DNA of 64,000 bases from Halobacillus litoralis (GCF_009856415.1 NZ_WMEZ01000002.1:62001-126000); one strand, 5' to 3'. Shown: positions 10,876-20,637, counted from the stretch's first letter. Notes: generated by a model not told the origin, from the letters alone. Numbers and translations: made by a program.

Positions 10876-11187
10876 CTATTCAACAAAACCAACCACTTTC
10901 TCATACATATAGGAAACAGAGTGAAAAGCATAAATCTTTTCCTCTACCTCCCCGCCCCTCGTTACTATCAGACACGGGACACTTTTTATCTTATAATGCT
11001 GCATCCACTCAGGGTGCAGAGAAGCATTCATTTCCTTGAAAACTTCTCGATCGAATACAGACTCAAGTGTTGTAAGCATTTGACGTGCTAAGTGACAAGT
11101 GGCACAAAAGGGGCTGTGAACAAAGGTGAGGGTCGTTTGTGGAGCTTCAAAGAGCTTCTTTACATCTGTTGTATTTATTTCCTCCAC
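10876..11187 (-). CDS. yusE: Thioredoxin-like protein YusE
   Basis: A 103-residue thioredoxin-like protein with the active site SPFCATCHLA and the cis-proline segment KSVPCLIVTRGGE, close to B. subtilis YusE. Partner proteins are unknown. AGGAGG directly touches an ATG at 11193, so I place the start at the GTG at 11187, six bases after the ribosome site. It follows yusF by 10 bp, as in B. subtilis. Confidence 0.88.
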   Translation of the reverse strand: MEEINTTDVKKLFEAPQTTLTFVHSPFCATCHLARQMLTTLESVFDREVFKEMNASLHPEWMQHYKIKSVPCLIVTRGGEVEEKIYAFHSVSYMYEKVVGFVE

Positions 11188-11197
11188 AGCCATCCTC

Positions 11198-11545
11198 CTA
11201 TATTAAATAGATCGACTTTACATTAAAATGTCTACTGAGTAAGGCTCTTGCCAATTCAGGTTCTGGCGTAGCTGCCACTTCCCTGAAAGCCTTATCTATA
11301 TAGATATGTTCGGCGTGAGGAAGCTCTTCCGTCAATTGTTTTCTTAATTTGTAGCCAGAGTCATCTTCATCCACTAGAATATACACGGTCCGATCATCTA
11401 AGTTATGATCAAAAATCATTTCTTCCATCCGCTCGATTCCTAAAGTACCATGGGTGCAGATGATTTCAATCTCTTCATCAAGAACCTTATTCAACTTCTT
11501 TTTATCCGTGATTCCTTCAACAATGACGATTCGTTCTCCATCCAT
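11198..11545 (-). CDS. yusF: Toprim-domain protein YusF
   Basis: A small toprim-fold protein of about 115 residues. The toprim acidic pattern is visible as IVIVEGITDKKKL (glutamate) and YILVDEDDSGYKLRKQL (DxD). Small toprim proteins of this type are related to RNase M5/DnaG toprim domains but lack other domains, and the activity of YusF is not established as far as I know. The start at 11545 is preceded by AGGTGA; GTG 11554 and ATG 11551 are alternatives. It lies between gcvH and yusE. Confidence 0.85.
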   Translation of the reverse strand: MDGERIVIVEGITDKKKLNKVLDEEIEIICTHGTLGIERMEEMIFDHNLDDRTVYILVDEDDSGYKLRKQLTEELPHAEHIYIDKAFREVAATPEPELARALLSRHFNVKSIYLI

Positions 11546-11569
11546 CTTCATCACCTACTATATAGAAAC

Positions 11570-11595
11570 AGACCATGCCAATCAGGCATGGTCTG
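11570..11595 (-). terminator. Possible terminator after gcvH
   Basis: The stem GACCATGCC/GGCATGGTC lies 70 bases downstream of gcvH with only a short T-rich tail, so it is a weak or partial terminator. Confidence 0.45.
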
Positions 11596-11667
11596 AACAT
11601 GATTAAGATCAAACGTGATCATGTCAGACAAGGTTTCTAATAGCCCTGCCTGTCCAATGCACTATCC

Positions 11668-12051
11668 TTAGTCTTCATCAATCATTGCTTCATATTCTTC
11701 CGGTGTCATCAAGTCATTGATTTTAGAGTTGTCACTTGGTTCAACAACAACCATCCACGCTTTATCGTAAGGGGATTCGTTGACAAACTCCGGGCTGTCT
11801 TCCAGGTCTTCGTTTACTTCTACAACTTTACCACTAAGAGGAGCATAAAGTTCAGAGACTGTCTTCACAGATTCTACACTACCAAATGGCTCATCTGCTT
11901 CTAGTTCATCCCCGACTTCTGGAAGTTCTACGAATACGATATCCCCAAGTTCTGATTGAGCAAATTCAGTAATACCAACTCTGACTTTCTCTCCTTCTTC
12001 TTTCACCCATTCGTGTTCTTCAGAATAACGCAGATCTTTAGGTACGCTCAT
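11668..12051 (-). CDS. gcvH: Glycine cleavage system H protein
   Basis: A 127-residue lipoyl carrier protein that shuttles the aminomethyl group among the P, T and L proteins; in Bacillus relatives it also supplies lipoyl groups to other complexes. The lipoylated lysine is in [15 protein letters not shown]. The start at 12051 ([15 protein letters not shown]) has GGAGG eight bases upstream; a start five codons earlier would remove that ribosome site. Genes for P and T proteins are not in the window, as in B. subtilis, where gcvH is separate. Confidence 0.97.
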   Translation of the reverse strand: MSVPKDLRYSEEHEWVKEEGEKVRVGITEFAQSELGDIVFVELPEVGDELEADEPFGSVESVKTVSELYAPLSGKVVEVNEDLEDSPEFVNESPYDKAWMVVVEPSDNSKINDLMTPEEYEAMIDED

Positions 12052-12131
12052 TTCAATTACCTCCAAAATAATTATAGTTTAACAACAAATATAAACATAA
12101 AAGCTATAGGCTTCTATTCCCAATAATGTGC

Positions 12132-12491
12132 TCACTGAGACCAAACGTTTTCAAACTCTTCTTCCTTGAATCCTACCGTTGTTTTTTCACCATCAGTTAG
12201 GATGGGCCGCTTTATCAGCATTCCATCAGATGCTAACCACTCAATCATTTGACCTTCATCTGCTTCTTTTAGCTTTTCCTTCATGTTCAGTTCTCTATAC
12301 TTTTTCCCACTAGTGTTAAAGAATTTCTTTGCAGGCTTGTCACTAGTAGCGATAAAGCTCTTCATCTGCTCTTCTGAAGGGGGATGATCGACAATATGTA
12401 CAGATTCGTAGTCAATCCCTTCCTCATCCAACCATTTTTTTGCTTTTTTACACGTACCACAATTGGGGTACCAATAGAAGGTTAAAGACAT
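12132..12491 (-). CDS. yusI: ArsC/Spx-family protein YusI
   Basis: A 119-residue protein of the arsenate reductase/Spx fold, with the redox motif YPNCGTCKKAKKWL at residue 8 onward and the ILTDGEKTTVGF segment near the C-terminus. It matches the YusI branch, whose activity is not established, rather than Spx or true arsenate reductase. It lies between gcvH and the fad operon in the same place as in B. subtilis. Confidence 0.92.
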   Translation of the reverse strand: MSLTFYWYPNCGTCKKAKKWLDEEGIDYESVHIVDHPPSEEQMKSFIATSDKPAKKFFNTSGKKYRELNMKEKLKEADEGQMIEWLASDGMLIKRPILTDGEKTTVGFKEEEFENVWSQ

Positions 12492-12609
12492 CTACACACC
12501 CTCCTTCATTCTTGTTGTCTAATATTTTATCATAATGAAGGTAAAGATTTCATTTATTTCTATTATTGTCTTCACAATCACCACATAAAGTCCCTCCATA
12601 ATACCTCCC

Positions 12610-12810
12610 TATTCTTAAAGACTCAGTTTCGAGATCTTCATATGGCAAAGGTGCGGAGGGAAACGGTGAGACTCCTGCGGGAAGTGCGTGGTAGATGAGA
12701 CCCCGTAGAGCGTTAGCTCGAGGAGGCTCATCACTCGCCCACGGAAAGCGAACCTTTTCCCGGATCCCCTAAACTCCAACAAAAGTCTCGAAATCAAATC
12801 TTACACAATG
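12610..12810. repeat. Composite intergenic repeat, copy II (half length)
   Basis: A 201-bp derivative containing only module A, with a terminal repeat at each end (12610-12634, and a diverged inverted copy at 12786-12810). Its core runs in the same orientation as the right half of copy III at 35349-35534. It lies between yusI and the fadE terminator. The 60-codon frame inside it is not a credible gene. Confidence 0.75.
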
Positions 12811-12848
12811 CTGCCATGTTGTTTAACAAAAAGAAGGTCAAAACGAAG

Positions 12849-12881
12849 GCCTGCACCTTCGCGTGTTCGAAAGTGCAGGCC
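12849..12881 (-). terminator. Terminator of the fad operon
   Basis: The stem GGCCTGCACTTT/AAGGTGCAGGCC lies 26 bases after the fadE stop, with a short T-rich tail on the minus strand. Confidence 0.75.
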
Positions 12882-12906
12882 CTGTGCCACATTTATCCGT
12901 TGATTT

Positions 12907-14685
12907 TTAAACCGTGTATTTTTCGGCTTCGATCAATGCTTTGGCAATCTCGCGCTTCTTAGGAATAACGTTCGTCGGCGTATGGCGCGTCAGTTTCCTT
13001 AATGCACCAAGCATCATTCTTAAGGAATCCCCAGATTCCGCTGCAATTAATGTTTCTTTTGCGTGTCCTTCAATTCGGTTAAAGGCTTCCTGCACATACA
13101 CTTGTGTATAAAGAAGCTTTTGCTTGTTCTTTTCTTCACCCGATTTGTTGATGGCTTTTTCAGTACGAAGGACGGCAGATTCCATGTTATAAATCTCGCC
13201 TACCATATCCGCGATATTTACAAGGAGTTCTTGTTCATTTTCCAGTTTTTCTCCGTATTTCTGTGCGGCAAGACCTGCGGCAAGGAGGCCGATCTTCTTC
13301 GCATTTTTCAGTAAATATTTCTCTTGTTCCAGGACTTCTACGCCTGGTTCTTCCGGCATCATCATGATTTCTTCTTGAAGGGCTTGTGCTTGCTGAAGGA
13401 TAGGCAATTCACCTTTCATTGCTTTCTTCAACAGTGTACCTGGGACGATCATACGATTGATTTCGTTCGTTCCTTCAAAAATTCTGTTGATTCGGGAATC
13501 ACGGTACATTCTTTCTACTTCATATTCAGCCATGAACCCGTATCCACCATGAATTTGTACCGCTTCATCAACGGCAAAATCAAGGAGTTCTGTACCGAAC
13601 ACTTTGTTCAATGAACATTCGATGGCATATTCTGCGATAACTTTAGCAACAGCAGCGCCATCCTTTAGCTCTTCGTCAGACAATTTACCCATACTTTGTT
13701 CGAATAAACCTACCGTACGATACACGGAGCTTTCATTCGCATACGTGTTGGCTGCTACGGAACCGATCTTTTCCTGAATCAGTGGAAAGCTTGCAATTGG
13801 AGTCTTGAACTGTTTGCGGTCCTTTGCATACTTGACAGAAAGTTCAATCGCCCGCTTGGATCCACCTACTCCACCAATAGCCAGCTTATAGCGACCGACG
13901 TTTAGGATGTTGAAGGCAATGACGTGACCTCGGCCAACTTCCCCAAGAACATTCTCGACAGGGACTTCAGCATCTTCCAGAATCAATGTACGAGTGGAAG
14001 AACTCTTAATTCCCATCTTCTTCTCTTCCGGCCCTGTAGATACGCCTGGGTAATCACGCTCCACAATAAAGGCCGTAAACTTATCTCCATCAATTTTTGC
14101 ATATACGACGAACACATCAGCGAACGCAGAGTTTGTAATCCACTGTTTCTCACCATTTAGCACATAATGAGTTCCTGCATCATTTAACTTGGCTGTCGTT
14201 TTCGCTCCAAGAGCATCGGAGCCTGAACCTGGCTCTGTGAGAGCGTAGGCTGCAATTTTCTCCCCAGTCGCAAGGAGTGGAAGATATTTTTGTTTCTGGT
14301 CTTCATTACCGAAGAAAACAATGGGTAGGGACCCGATTCCTACGTGAGCACCATGGGTAACGGAAAAGCCTCCAGCACGAGAAAACTTTTCAGTGATTAG
14401 AGAAGAGCTGATTTTATCTAACTGTAGTCCACCGTACTCTTCTGGTACATCAGCACCTAACAACCCCAACTCTCCCGCTTGCTTCAATAGAGCAACGGAA
14501 TGCTCGAATTCATGGTTTTCAAGGTTTTCGATTTTTGGAACAACCTCACCAAGAACAAAATCTTCCGCTGTTTTTGCAATCATTAAATGTTCATCCGTAA
14601 AATCTTCCGGTGTAATCACATCTTCTGCAGTCAAATCTTCGACAATGAATCCTCCGCCTTTAATCATCTCTTTCAAATCGCTCAT
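12907..14685 (-). CDS. fadE: Acyl-CoA dehydrogenase FadE
   Basis: A 592-residue FAD-dependent acyl-CoA dehydrogenase, catalysing the first step of fatty-acid beta-oxidation. Family motifs include YALTEPGSGSDA (FAD/substrate site, about residue 145) and QIHGGYGFMAEYEVERMYRDSRI. The sequence RIFEGTNEINR holds the predicted catalytic glutamate. The extra ~180 C-terminal residues are typical of the longer VLCAD/ACAD9-like class. It is the last gene of fadN-fadA-fadE, 19 bp after fadA, with a GGGAGG ribosome site. Confidence 0.96.
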   Translation of the reverse strand: MSDLKEMIKGGGFIVEDLTAEDVITPEDFTDEHLMIAKTAEDFVLGEVVPKIENLENHEFEHSVALLKQAGELGLLGADVPEEYGGLQLDKISSSLITEKFSRAGGFSVTHGAHVGIGSLPIVFFGNEDQKQKYLPLLATGEKIAAYALTEPGSGSDALGAKTTAKLNDAGTHYVLNGEKQWITNSAFADVFVVYAKIDGDKFTAFIVERDYPGVSTGPEEKKMGIKSSSTRTLILEDAEVPVENVLGEVGRGHVIAFNILNVGRYKLAIGGVGGSKRAIELSVKYAKDRKQFKTPIASFPLIQEKIGSVAANTYANESSVYRTVGLFEQSMGKLSDEELKDGAAVAKVIAEYAIECSLNKVFGTELLDFAVDEAVQIHGGYGFMAEYEVERMYRDSRINRIFEGTNEINRMIVPGTLLKKAMKGELPILQQAQALQEEIMMMPEEPGVEVLEQEKYLLKNAKKIGLLAAGLAAQKYGEKLENEQELLVNIADMVGEIYNMESAVLRTEKAINKSGEEKNKQKLLYTQVYVQEAFNRIEGHAKETLIAAESGDSLRMMLGALRKLTRHTPTNVIPKKREIAKALIEAEKYTV

Positions 14686-14704
14686 CCTTCTGTTCCTCCC
14701 CGAG

Positions 14705-15880
14705 TTAAATTAATTCAAATACTCCAGCGGCTCCCATACCGCCACCAATACACATCGTTACAACACCGAATTGTTCATTTCTGCGTTTCATTTCATGAAT
14801 CAAGCTCAGCGTAAGCTTCGTTCCTGTACATCCTAGCGGGTGGCCTAAGGCAATAGCCCCACCGTTCACGTTTACTTTATCTTCATCTAATCCAAGTTCA
14901 CGTATGACTCGAAGGGATTGAGAAGCAAAAGCTTCATTCAATTCAAAGAGTCCAATGTCGGATAAAGAAAGACCAGCCATTCGTAAAGCTTTCGGTACGG
15001 CTTCAATCGGTCCGACTCCCATGATCTCCGGCTCCACTCCCGCCACTGCAAAGGAGCGGAATTTGACTAAAGGTGTAAGACCTTCAGCTTCTGCTTTTTC
15101 CCTATCCATCACCATAACAGCTGCTGCACCGTCACTCATTTGCGAAGAGTTCCCCGCTGTTACAGAACCTTTCGTTGAAAAGGCAGGCTTCAGCTTACCA
15201 AGCACATCAGGCGTAGTACCTGCTCGAACTCCTTCATCCATTGAAAATAAGGTTTTTGTTTCTTTTACTTTGTGGTCTTTCCCAAGCTCACGGTTCGTCA
15301 CTTCAACTGGAACGATTTCATCCTCGAATTTCCCTTCCTGGATCGCTCTAGCTGCACGCTCGTGACTCTGAACCGCAAATGCATCCTGATCCGCCCTTGA
15401 GATTTCAAAACGATTCGCGACTTCTTCAGCGGTATGACCCATGGACATATAATACTCAGGAGCGTTTTCGACCAACTGGATATTCGGCTTAATCACATGC
15501 CCCCCCATAGGGATGAGACTCATGGACTCCGCTCCGCCTGCGATGGCTGTGTCACTGTGACCAAGCATGATTTTTTCTGCGGCATAAGCGATACTTTGCA
15601 AACCAGAGGAACAATAACGGTTAACTGTAATCGCTGGTACTTTATGATGAAGTCCGGCAAGCCCTGCAATGTTTCTTGCCATGTTCATTCCTTGTTCTGC
15701 TTCAGGCATCGCACACCCGATAATGACATCATCGATGTTGCCCTCATAATTGTTGGCTCTTTTCAAGGTTTCTTTAATTGTCAAAGCGGCCAGGTCATCG
15801 GGACGCGTATGTGCGAGTGACCCTTTCTTCGCCCGACCGACTGGTGTACGAGCTCCTGATACGATAACTGCTTCTTTCAC
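14705..15880 (-). CDS. fadA: 3-ketoacyl-CoA thiolase FadA
   Basis: A 391-residue thiolase that cleaves 3-ketoacyl-CoA to acetyl-CoA and a shortened acyl-CoA. The nucleophilic cysteine is in NRYCSSGLQ (about C89), the catalytic histidine in [15 protein letters not shown], and the second cysteine in [11 protein letters not shown]. The start codon is GTG at 15880, after AGAGGGGGAAG. It sits between fadN and fadE. Confidence 0.97.
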   Translation of the reverse strand: MKEAVIVSGARTPVGRAKKGSLAHTRPDDLAALTIKETLKRANNYEGNIDDVIIGCAMPEAEQGMNMARNIAGLAGLHHKVPAITVNRYCSSGLQSIAYAAEKIMLGHSDTAIAGGAESMSLIPMGGHVIKPNIQLVENAPEYYMSMGHTAEEVANRFEISRADQDAFAVQSHERAARAIQEGKFEDEIVPVEVTNRELGKDHKVKETKTLFSMDEGVRAGTTPDVLGKLKPAFSTKGSVTAGNSSQMSDGAAAVMVMDREKAEAEGLTPLVKFRSFAVAGVEPEIMGVGPIEAVPKALRMAGLSLSDIGLFELNEAFASQSLRVIRELGLDEDKVNVNGGAIALGHPLGCTGTKLTLSLIHEMKRRNEQFGVVTMCIGGGMGAAGVFELI

Positions 15881-15905
15881 GGCTCTTCCCCCTCTTTTGG
15901 TTAAA

Positions 15906-18305
15906 TTAATTACGTAGCGGTTTTCCTTTCATGAGCATGTGCTGCATACGTGCTTGAGACTTCGCCTCACCTACGAGACTTAAAAAGGCTTCACGTTCAA
16001 GATCTAACAAATACTGCTCATCCACGAGCGTTCCTTCTCTCAACTTTCCTCCTGATAGGACAAAAGCTAGTTTTTCAGCGATTTTAAGATCGTGTTCACT
16101 CGCATATCCACTTAGAGCGAGTGATTTAGCTCCTAGAACCATTGTTGCATAGCCCTGCTCGCCCACTACCGGTATTTTCGTCCGTTTAGGCGCCTTGTAG
16201 CCTGACCTCGCTAATCCGAGCACTTTTTGTTTCGCATCATGAAGGAGGTGATCTCCGTTGACACTAATCGCATCTCGTGAATCTAAGAAACCATTCTCTT
16301 TCGCTTCCTCGCCTGAAGTAGAAACTTTCGCCATAGCGATTTTCTCAAACACACTGTTCGCAACCTTCTGAAGGTCAAAGTCAATGCCTTCAGGTATGTT
16401 TCTCAAGTATTTGATATAAAGTTCTTTATTTCCACCACCACCAGGAATTAGACCGACACCAGCTTCTACTAGACCCATATAGGTTTCCTGTGAAGCCTGG
16501 ATGGCATCAGCTGGCAGACAAACCTCAGCTCCGCCGCCAAGTGTCATTCCGAAAGGTGCGGCAACGACAGGTTTATCCGAATATTTCATTTTCATCATGC
16601 TATCCTGGAAACTTTTCACGACCATTTCGATTTCAAAGAAGTTGAAATCTTGCGCTTCCATAAGGATCATCCCAAGGTTTGCACCGACACAGAAGTTTTT
16701 CGCCTGATTTCCGATAACAAGACCTTCGAAGTTCTCATCTACATGATCGATGGCATAATTAATCATCTGAATGATATCAAGCCCAATCGCATTGCTTCTG
16801 GAATGAAACTCCAGGCCGGCAACCCCATCGCCAAGATCGATTAAACTGGCACCGGCATTTTTCTTAATAACCTCCCGCTCTTCTTTCAAGCGTTTAAGAT
16901 TAATGACTTTTTCATTAAAGGACTGTTGCTTGTATTTTCCATCATAATAGAAGTAAACGTTTCCATTTTCTTTTTTATAAAATGTATCGATACCTTCATC
17001 CAACATCTTCTCTACCCACGTTGGAATCGTCTCTCCTTCTTTCTTCATACGCTCTACAGAAGCTTTCACTCCGATGCTGTCCCACATTTCAAATGGACCG
17101 AGTTCCCAGCCGAATCCCCAGCGCATGGCCTCGTCAATAGACGGTACATCATCTGCGATTTCACCGTATAACTCGGCTGAATAAAGTAGAACTGGTTTGA
17201 CTACAGACCATACTAAGTCTCCCGCACGGTCCCCTTCTGCATTTACGAGCGTTTTCAATTTTCGCTGTGGACCTTTTTCCTGTTTCGCCATTTCAGTGGC
17301 CTTGGTTTTTAACTTGCCACGCTTTTCATATTCAAGGGTTTCAGGGTTAAGCTGCAGGATTTCACTTCCCTTTTCACCTTTCTGTTTCAGGAAGAACCCT
17401 TGACCACTCTTCGATCCCAACCATCCTTTTTCAAGCATGTTTTTCATGAAGTCAGGGGTTTCAAAAGCTTTTTTCTCTTCTCCTTCTACTTGATCGTACA
17501 CGTTGTTGGCCACATGGATGAAAGTATCCAAACCAACAACATCAAGCGTACGGAAGGTCGCACTCTTTGGACGACCGATCATCGGACCGGTGACAGAATC
17601 CACTTCGCCGACGGAATACCCTTTTTCAAGCATTTGTTGGACGGTCACTAAAAGACCGTAAGTTCCAATTCGATTGGCAATGAAGTTCGGCGTGTCTTTC
17701 GCTTCGACGACACCCTTGCCAAGAACATCTTCTCCAAATTCTTTCATGAACTGAAGAACGTCTGGACTTGTATGCTTCGTCGGAATCACTTCTAATAACT
17801 TCAAATAACGTGGCGGGTTGAAGAAGTGTGTGCCTAGGAAATGAGCTTTGAAATCCTCGCTGCAGTCTTCGGACATGGCTTCAATGGATATTCCAGAAGT
17901 ATTGGAACTTACAAAAGCGCCTTTCTTACGGTAGCGATCGACGTCAGCTAAAACTTTTTTCTTGATATCAAGATTCTCGACGACTACTTCAATGACCCAA
18001 TCGACATCTGATAATCGTTCCATATCATCGGTAAAGTTTCCGACTTCAATGAGATCGAGATTTTGTTTACTCGTTAATGGTGAAGGCTTTTGTTTAAGAA
18101 GTGCTTTTTTATTTTCAGCAGCAATTCGATTTCTTACAGCTGTATCTTCCAGCGTAAGCCCTCTTTTTGCCTCTGTATCCGTAAGTTCACGAGGGACGAT
18201 ATCCATCATCAATGTAGGAATTCCTACATTCGCTAAATGTGCGGCGATCCCTGCGCCCATTACTCCTGATCCAAGGACGGCTGCCCGCTTGATTTTGTGA
18301 TTCAT
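15906..18305 (-). CDS. fadN: 3-hydroxyacyl-CoA dehydrogenase / enoyl-CoA hydratase FadN
   Basis: A 799-residue bifunctional beta-oxidation enzyme. The N-terminal half is a 3-hydroxyacyl-CoA dehydrogenase (NAD-binding GSGVMGAGIAAHLA, then FFNPPRYLKLLEVIP). The C-terminal part is a crotonase-fold hydratase (oxyanion region FGMTLGGGAEVCLPAD). This domain order is the FadN type, opposite to FadB. I start it at ATG 18305 with GGGGG upstream; the longer frame would begin inside the FadR operator. First gene of the fadN-fadA-fadE operon. Confidence 0.96.
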   Translation of the reverse strand: MNHKIKRAAVLGSGVMGAGIAAHLANVGIPTLMMDIVPRELTDTEAKRGLTLEDTAVRNRIAAENKKALLKQKPSPLTSKQNLDLIEVGNFTDDMERLSDVDWVIEVVVENLDIKKKVLADVDRYRKKGAFVSSNTSGISIEAMSEDCSEDFKAHFLGTHFFNPPRYLKLLEVIPTKHTSPDVLQFMKEFGEDVLGKGVVEAKDTPNFIANRIGTYGLLVTVQQMLEKGYSVGEVDSVTGPMIGRPKSATFRTLDVVGLDTFIHVANNVYDQVEGEEKKAFETPDFMKNMLEKGWLGSKSGQGFFLKQKGEKGSEILQLNPETLEYEKRGKLKTKATEMAKQEKGPQRKLKTLVNAEGDRAGDLVWSVVKPVLLYSAELYGEIADDVPSIDEAMRWGFGWELGPFEMWDSIGVKASVERMKKEGETIPTWVEKMLDEGIDTFYKKENGNVYFYYDGKYKQQSFNEKVINLKRLKEEREVIKKNAGASLIDLGDGVAGLEFHSRSNAIGLDIIQMINYAIDHVDENFEGLVIGNQAKNFCVGANLGMILMEAQDFNFFEIEMVVKSFQDSMMKMKYSDKPVVAAPFGMTLGGGAEVCLPADAIQASQETYMGLVEAGVGLIPGGGGNKELYIKYLRNIPEGIDFDLQKVANSVFEKIAMAKVSTSGEEAKENGFLDSRDAISVNGDHLLHDAKQKVLGLARSGYKAPKRTKIPVVGEQGYATMVLGAKSLALSGYASEHDLKIAEKLAFVLSGGKLREGTLVDEQYLLDLEREAFLSLVGEAKSQARMQHMLMKGKPLRN

Positions 18306-18326
18306 TACATTTCCCCCTATCTCATT

Positions 18327-18344
18327 TGAATGAATACTCATTCA
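18327..18344 (-). promoter_or_regulatory. FadR operator
   Basis: TGAATGAATACTCATTCA is an almost perfect 18-bp palindrome matching the Bacillus FadR (TetR family) operator. It lies 22 bases before fadN. FadR represses fad genes until long-chain acyl-CoA is bound. The fadR gene is not in this window. Confidence 0.88.
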
Positions 18345-18495
18345 TTTTACAGCCAAAAAAATAAGTACGGCTAATTCGTATCTATGTATAATATAAAATA
18401 TTTTCAGACATTTCGCAATCCTTTTCTCCATAATTCTGTGAAATCTTCCCTTGGATTTTTCTGGTTCATGTATTCTATGCATGATCATCCTAAAG

Positions 18496-18520
18496 GATGC
18501 CCGCAAGACTGCGGGCTTCA
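18496..18520 (-). terminator. Hairpin after fadM
   Basis: The stem AAGCCCGCA/TGCGGGC lies directly after the fadM stop on the minus strand; the T-run is short, so some read-through to fadN is possible. Confidence 0.6.
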
Positions 18521-18522
18521 GG

Positions 18523-19440
18523 TTATTTTCCGAACACACCTTTTAACACAAATGCAACGTTCGCCGGTCTCTCGGCAAGTCTTCTCATAAAATACCCATA
18601 CCAATCATTTCCATAAGGGACGTACACGCGCATCTTATAACCTTCTTTCACTAACTCTTCTTGTCTTTCCACTCTAATTCCATATAGCATTTGAAATTCA
18701 AATTGTTCCTTTGATATATCCTTTTCTTCAACAAGAGATTTCGTGTATTCAATCATGCGATCATCATGACTGGCTACGGCTGTGTAATTCCCGTTCAGCA
18801 AATGGATACGGATGATCTTTTTCAAATTTTCATCTACGTCTTTCTTGTCGGGGAAAGCGACCTTAGGTGACTCTTTATAGGCGCCTTTAACAAGTCGTAA
18901 ATTTGGGTTGTATTTGTCGAGATCTTTTATATCGTCAACGGTACGGTATAAATAGGACTGTAATACGGTTCCGATATGCTGATAATCCTCACGCAGCTTC
19001 TTAAAGATTTCAAGCGTCTTTTCACATCTTTCGTAATCCTCCATGTCAATGGTAACAAACACATCTTTTTCTTCAGCGACATCCAAGATCCTGCGCATAT
19101 TCTCCATGACAAGGTCTTCAGATATATCCAGACCCATAGAAGTTAATTTCAGAGAAAGCTGGGAATCCAACTGATGTTCTGCAATTGCTTCGATCGCTTT
19201 TATACAGCCTTCCGCTGCCTCTCTTGCTTCTGCTTCACTATCAATAAATTCCCCTAGGTGGTCGATGGTCACAGCCATCCCTTTCTTATTTAATTCTTGG
19301 ATTGTTTCAACGGCATCAGGAACAGTTTCTCCCGCTACGAACTTTCCTGCACCAAAGCGAAGGCCATATCTTTTTGCCAACTTTGTAAAAAACCGGTTTT
19401 TTGATAAAAATAGAAAAAAGTTTCTGAGTATCCGTTCCAT
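18523..19440 (-). CDS. fadM: Proline dehydrogenase FadM
   Basis: A 305-residue FAD-dependent proline dehydrogenase that oxidises proline to pyrroline-5-carboxylate, membrane-associated by analogy. Family features are the TIM-barrel core (VTIDHLGE, LSLKLTSMGLD, VTIDMED), the LVKGAYKESPKVAFP segment and the C-terminal MRVYVPYGNDWYGYFMRRLAERPAN helix with the substrate-binding arginines. In B. subtilis the orthologue at this position is yusM/fadM, next to fadN. Here a hairpin and 218 bp separate it from fadN. Confidence 0.95.
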   Translation of the reverse strand: MERILRNFFLFLSKNRFFTKLAKRYGLRFGAGKFVAGETVPDAVETIQELNKKGMAVTIDHLGEFIDSEAEAREAAEGCIKAIEAIAEHQLDSQLSLKLTSMGLDISEDLVMENMRRILDVAEEKDVFVTIDMEDYERCEKTLEIFKKLREDYQHIGTVLQSYLYRTVDDIKDLDKYNPNLRLVKGAYKESPKVAFPDKKDVDENLKKIIRIHLLNGNYTAVASHDDRMIEYTKSLVEEKDISKEQFEFQMLYGIRVERQEELVKEGYKMRVYVPYGNDWYGYFMRRLAERPANVAFVLKGVFGK

Positions 19441-19679
19441 TCTCCTACCCCCTAAACCTTGTTCCCGTTCACAAAAATTATTCTGATTTTTCCGTCATGT
19501 AATCGTTAACATACTACTATTTTATCATTTATTAGATGAAATGGGTAAAAATAATGTTTCCTTCGACAAACTCCCATCTCTTTCACCAAAGCAATCTTCA
19601 ATTATCATGCATGAGATTTTTCTTATAGAAATGAAGAGGAGGGTCATAATAAAAAATGAAAAAAGAAGGAGGAAACGTG

Positions 19680-19937
19680 ATGCAACAACAAAACCAATCG
19701 ATGCAGCAATCCCAACCTATGTCTCAAGTACCTAACATCGTGAGCACAAAAGATCAGCTTTATCTTGCTGATATGTTGTCCTGGAACTTGAATGCTTGTA
19801 AAAAAGCTCATTTCTTCGCACAAAATTGTCAAACGCCGGAAATACAGGCCGCTTTAGAAGAGGCGGGTCAAATGCACCAACGTCATTATGATAAGCTGCT
19901 TAACCATTTGAATTCTCAATCCCAAACCACCAACTAA
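19680..19937 (+). CDS. Small Gln-rich CotF-like spore coat protein
   Basis: An 85-residue protein with a Gln/Ser-rich N-terminus followed by a helical segment (STKDQLYLADMLSWNLNACKK), like the CotF/ferritin-fold family of inner coat proteins (YusN-like). The start at 19680 is seven bases after GGAGG; an ATG eight codons earlier has no ribosome site. It is followed 11 bp later by another gene of the same type, so the two form an operon, expected to be used in the mother cell. Confidence 0.75.
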   Translation: MQQQNQSMQQSQPMSQVPNIVSTKDQLYLADMLSWNLNACKKAHFFAQNCQTPEIQAALEEAGQMHQRHYDKLLNHLNSQSQTTN

Positions 19938-19948
19938 GGAGGAACATC

Positions 19949-20278
19949 ATGAATCAGACGCAAAAGATACAGAATCCTGAAACAAACGTCCCTAAAACTC
20001 CACAAATGAATGAGCGAGACTTTGTTAATGACCAGCTGACAACAGAAAAGTATATGACCGCTTCATACAACATTGCATTAAATGAAGCGAGTAATCAAAA
20101 CATGTATCAGGATCTTGCTACAATATTCAAGGAAACGCAGGACTGCCAACGGAACTTATACAACCTCATGTTTAAAAATGGGTGGTATGCGCTTGAGCAG
20201 GCAGAAAAACAAAAAATTGACCAGACGTATCAACAATTCACAGGGTATAAAACCCAATTGCCATACAACGTCCAATAA
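19949..20278 (+). CDS. CotF-family spore coat protein (YusN-like)
   Basis: A 109-residue CotF-family protein. The core ERDFVNDQLTTEKYMTASYNIALNEASN is the usual first helix, and FKETQDCQRNLYNLMFKNGWYALEQAE the conserved second helix ending in the GWY motif. It is coupled to the preceding coat gene and ends in a strong terminator. It probably belongs to the spore coat and is made in the mother cell. Confidence 0.85.
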   Translation: MNQTQKIQNPETNVPKTPQMNERDFVNDQLTTEKYMTASYNIALNEASNQNMYQDLATIFKETQDCQRNLYNLMFKNGWYALEQAEKQKIDQTYQQFTGYKTQLPYNVQ

Positions 20279-20297
20279 TTCTCAGTGTTTATAGAGC

Positions 20298-20333
20298 TAA
20301 AAAAGAAGCCCGGGTCTGCCGGGCTTCTTTTTG
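20298..20333. terminator. Bidirectional terminator between coat genes and copZ
   Basis: The stem AAGAAGCCCGG/CCGGGCTTCTT is flanked by A-run and T-run, so it serves the coat genes (plus) and copZ (minus). Confidence 0.9.
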
Positions 20334-20334
20334 T

Positions 20335-20541
20335 TTACCCTACAGGCTCATATCCCTGAGCCTCTACGGCTTCTTTCATCATCTTTTTGCTTACATAAGC
20401 TTCATCGTATGCAATGTTTACTTTCCCGCTGTTTAAATCAACTTCCACACCATAGACGCCTTCCAATTCTTGAAGGGCACCTTTCACGGACTGCTCGCAG
20501 TGATTACATGTCATACCATTTACTTCTAACGTCATTTCCAT
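20335..20541 (-). CDS. copZ: Copper chaperone CopZ
   Basis: A 68-residue heavy-metal-associated domain. The copper-binding loop is GMTCNHCEQS with the CxxC pair, followed by the betaalphabeta pattern ending in EAQGYEPVG. It carries Cu(I) to a CopA-type ATPase, which is not in this window. The start at 20541 follows GAAAGG; a second ATG two codons later is possible. Confidence 0.93.
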   Translation of the reverse strand: MEMTLEVNGMTCNHCEQSVKGALQELEGVYGVEVDLNSGKVNIAYDEAYVSKKMMKEAVEAQGYEPVG

Positions 20542-20637
20542 GATTTCACAACCTTTCTCAATGTAAGCTCTTGTTGAACTATTCCACAAAAGCGTATTTC
20601 TTTAACATATTTTTATAAAAGGATGTTTTTTAACCAT

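Noticed and set aside
18306-18341. Longer FadN start at 18341
   Set aside because: That start codon is inside the FadR operator, where the transcript would not normally begin in time.
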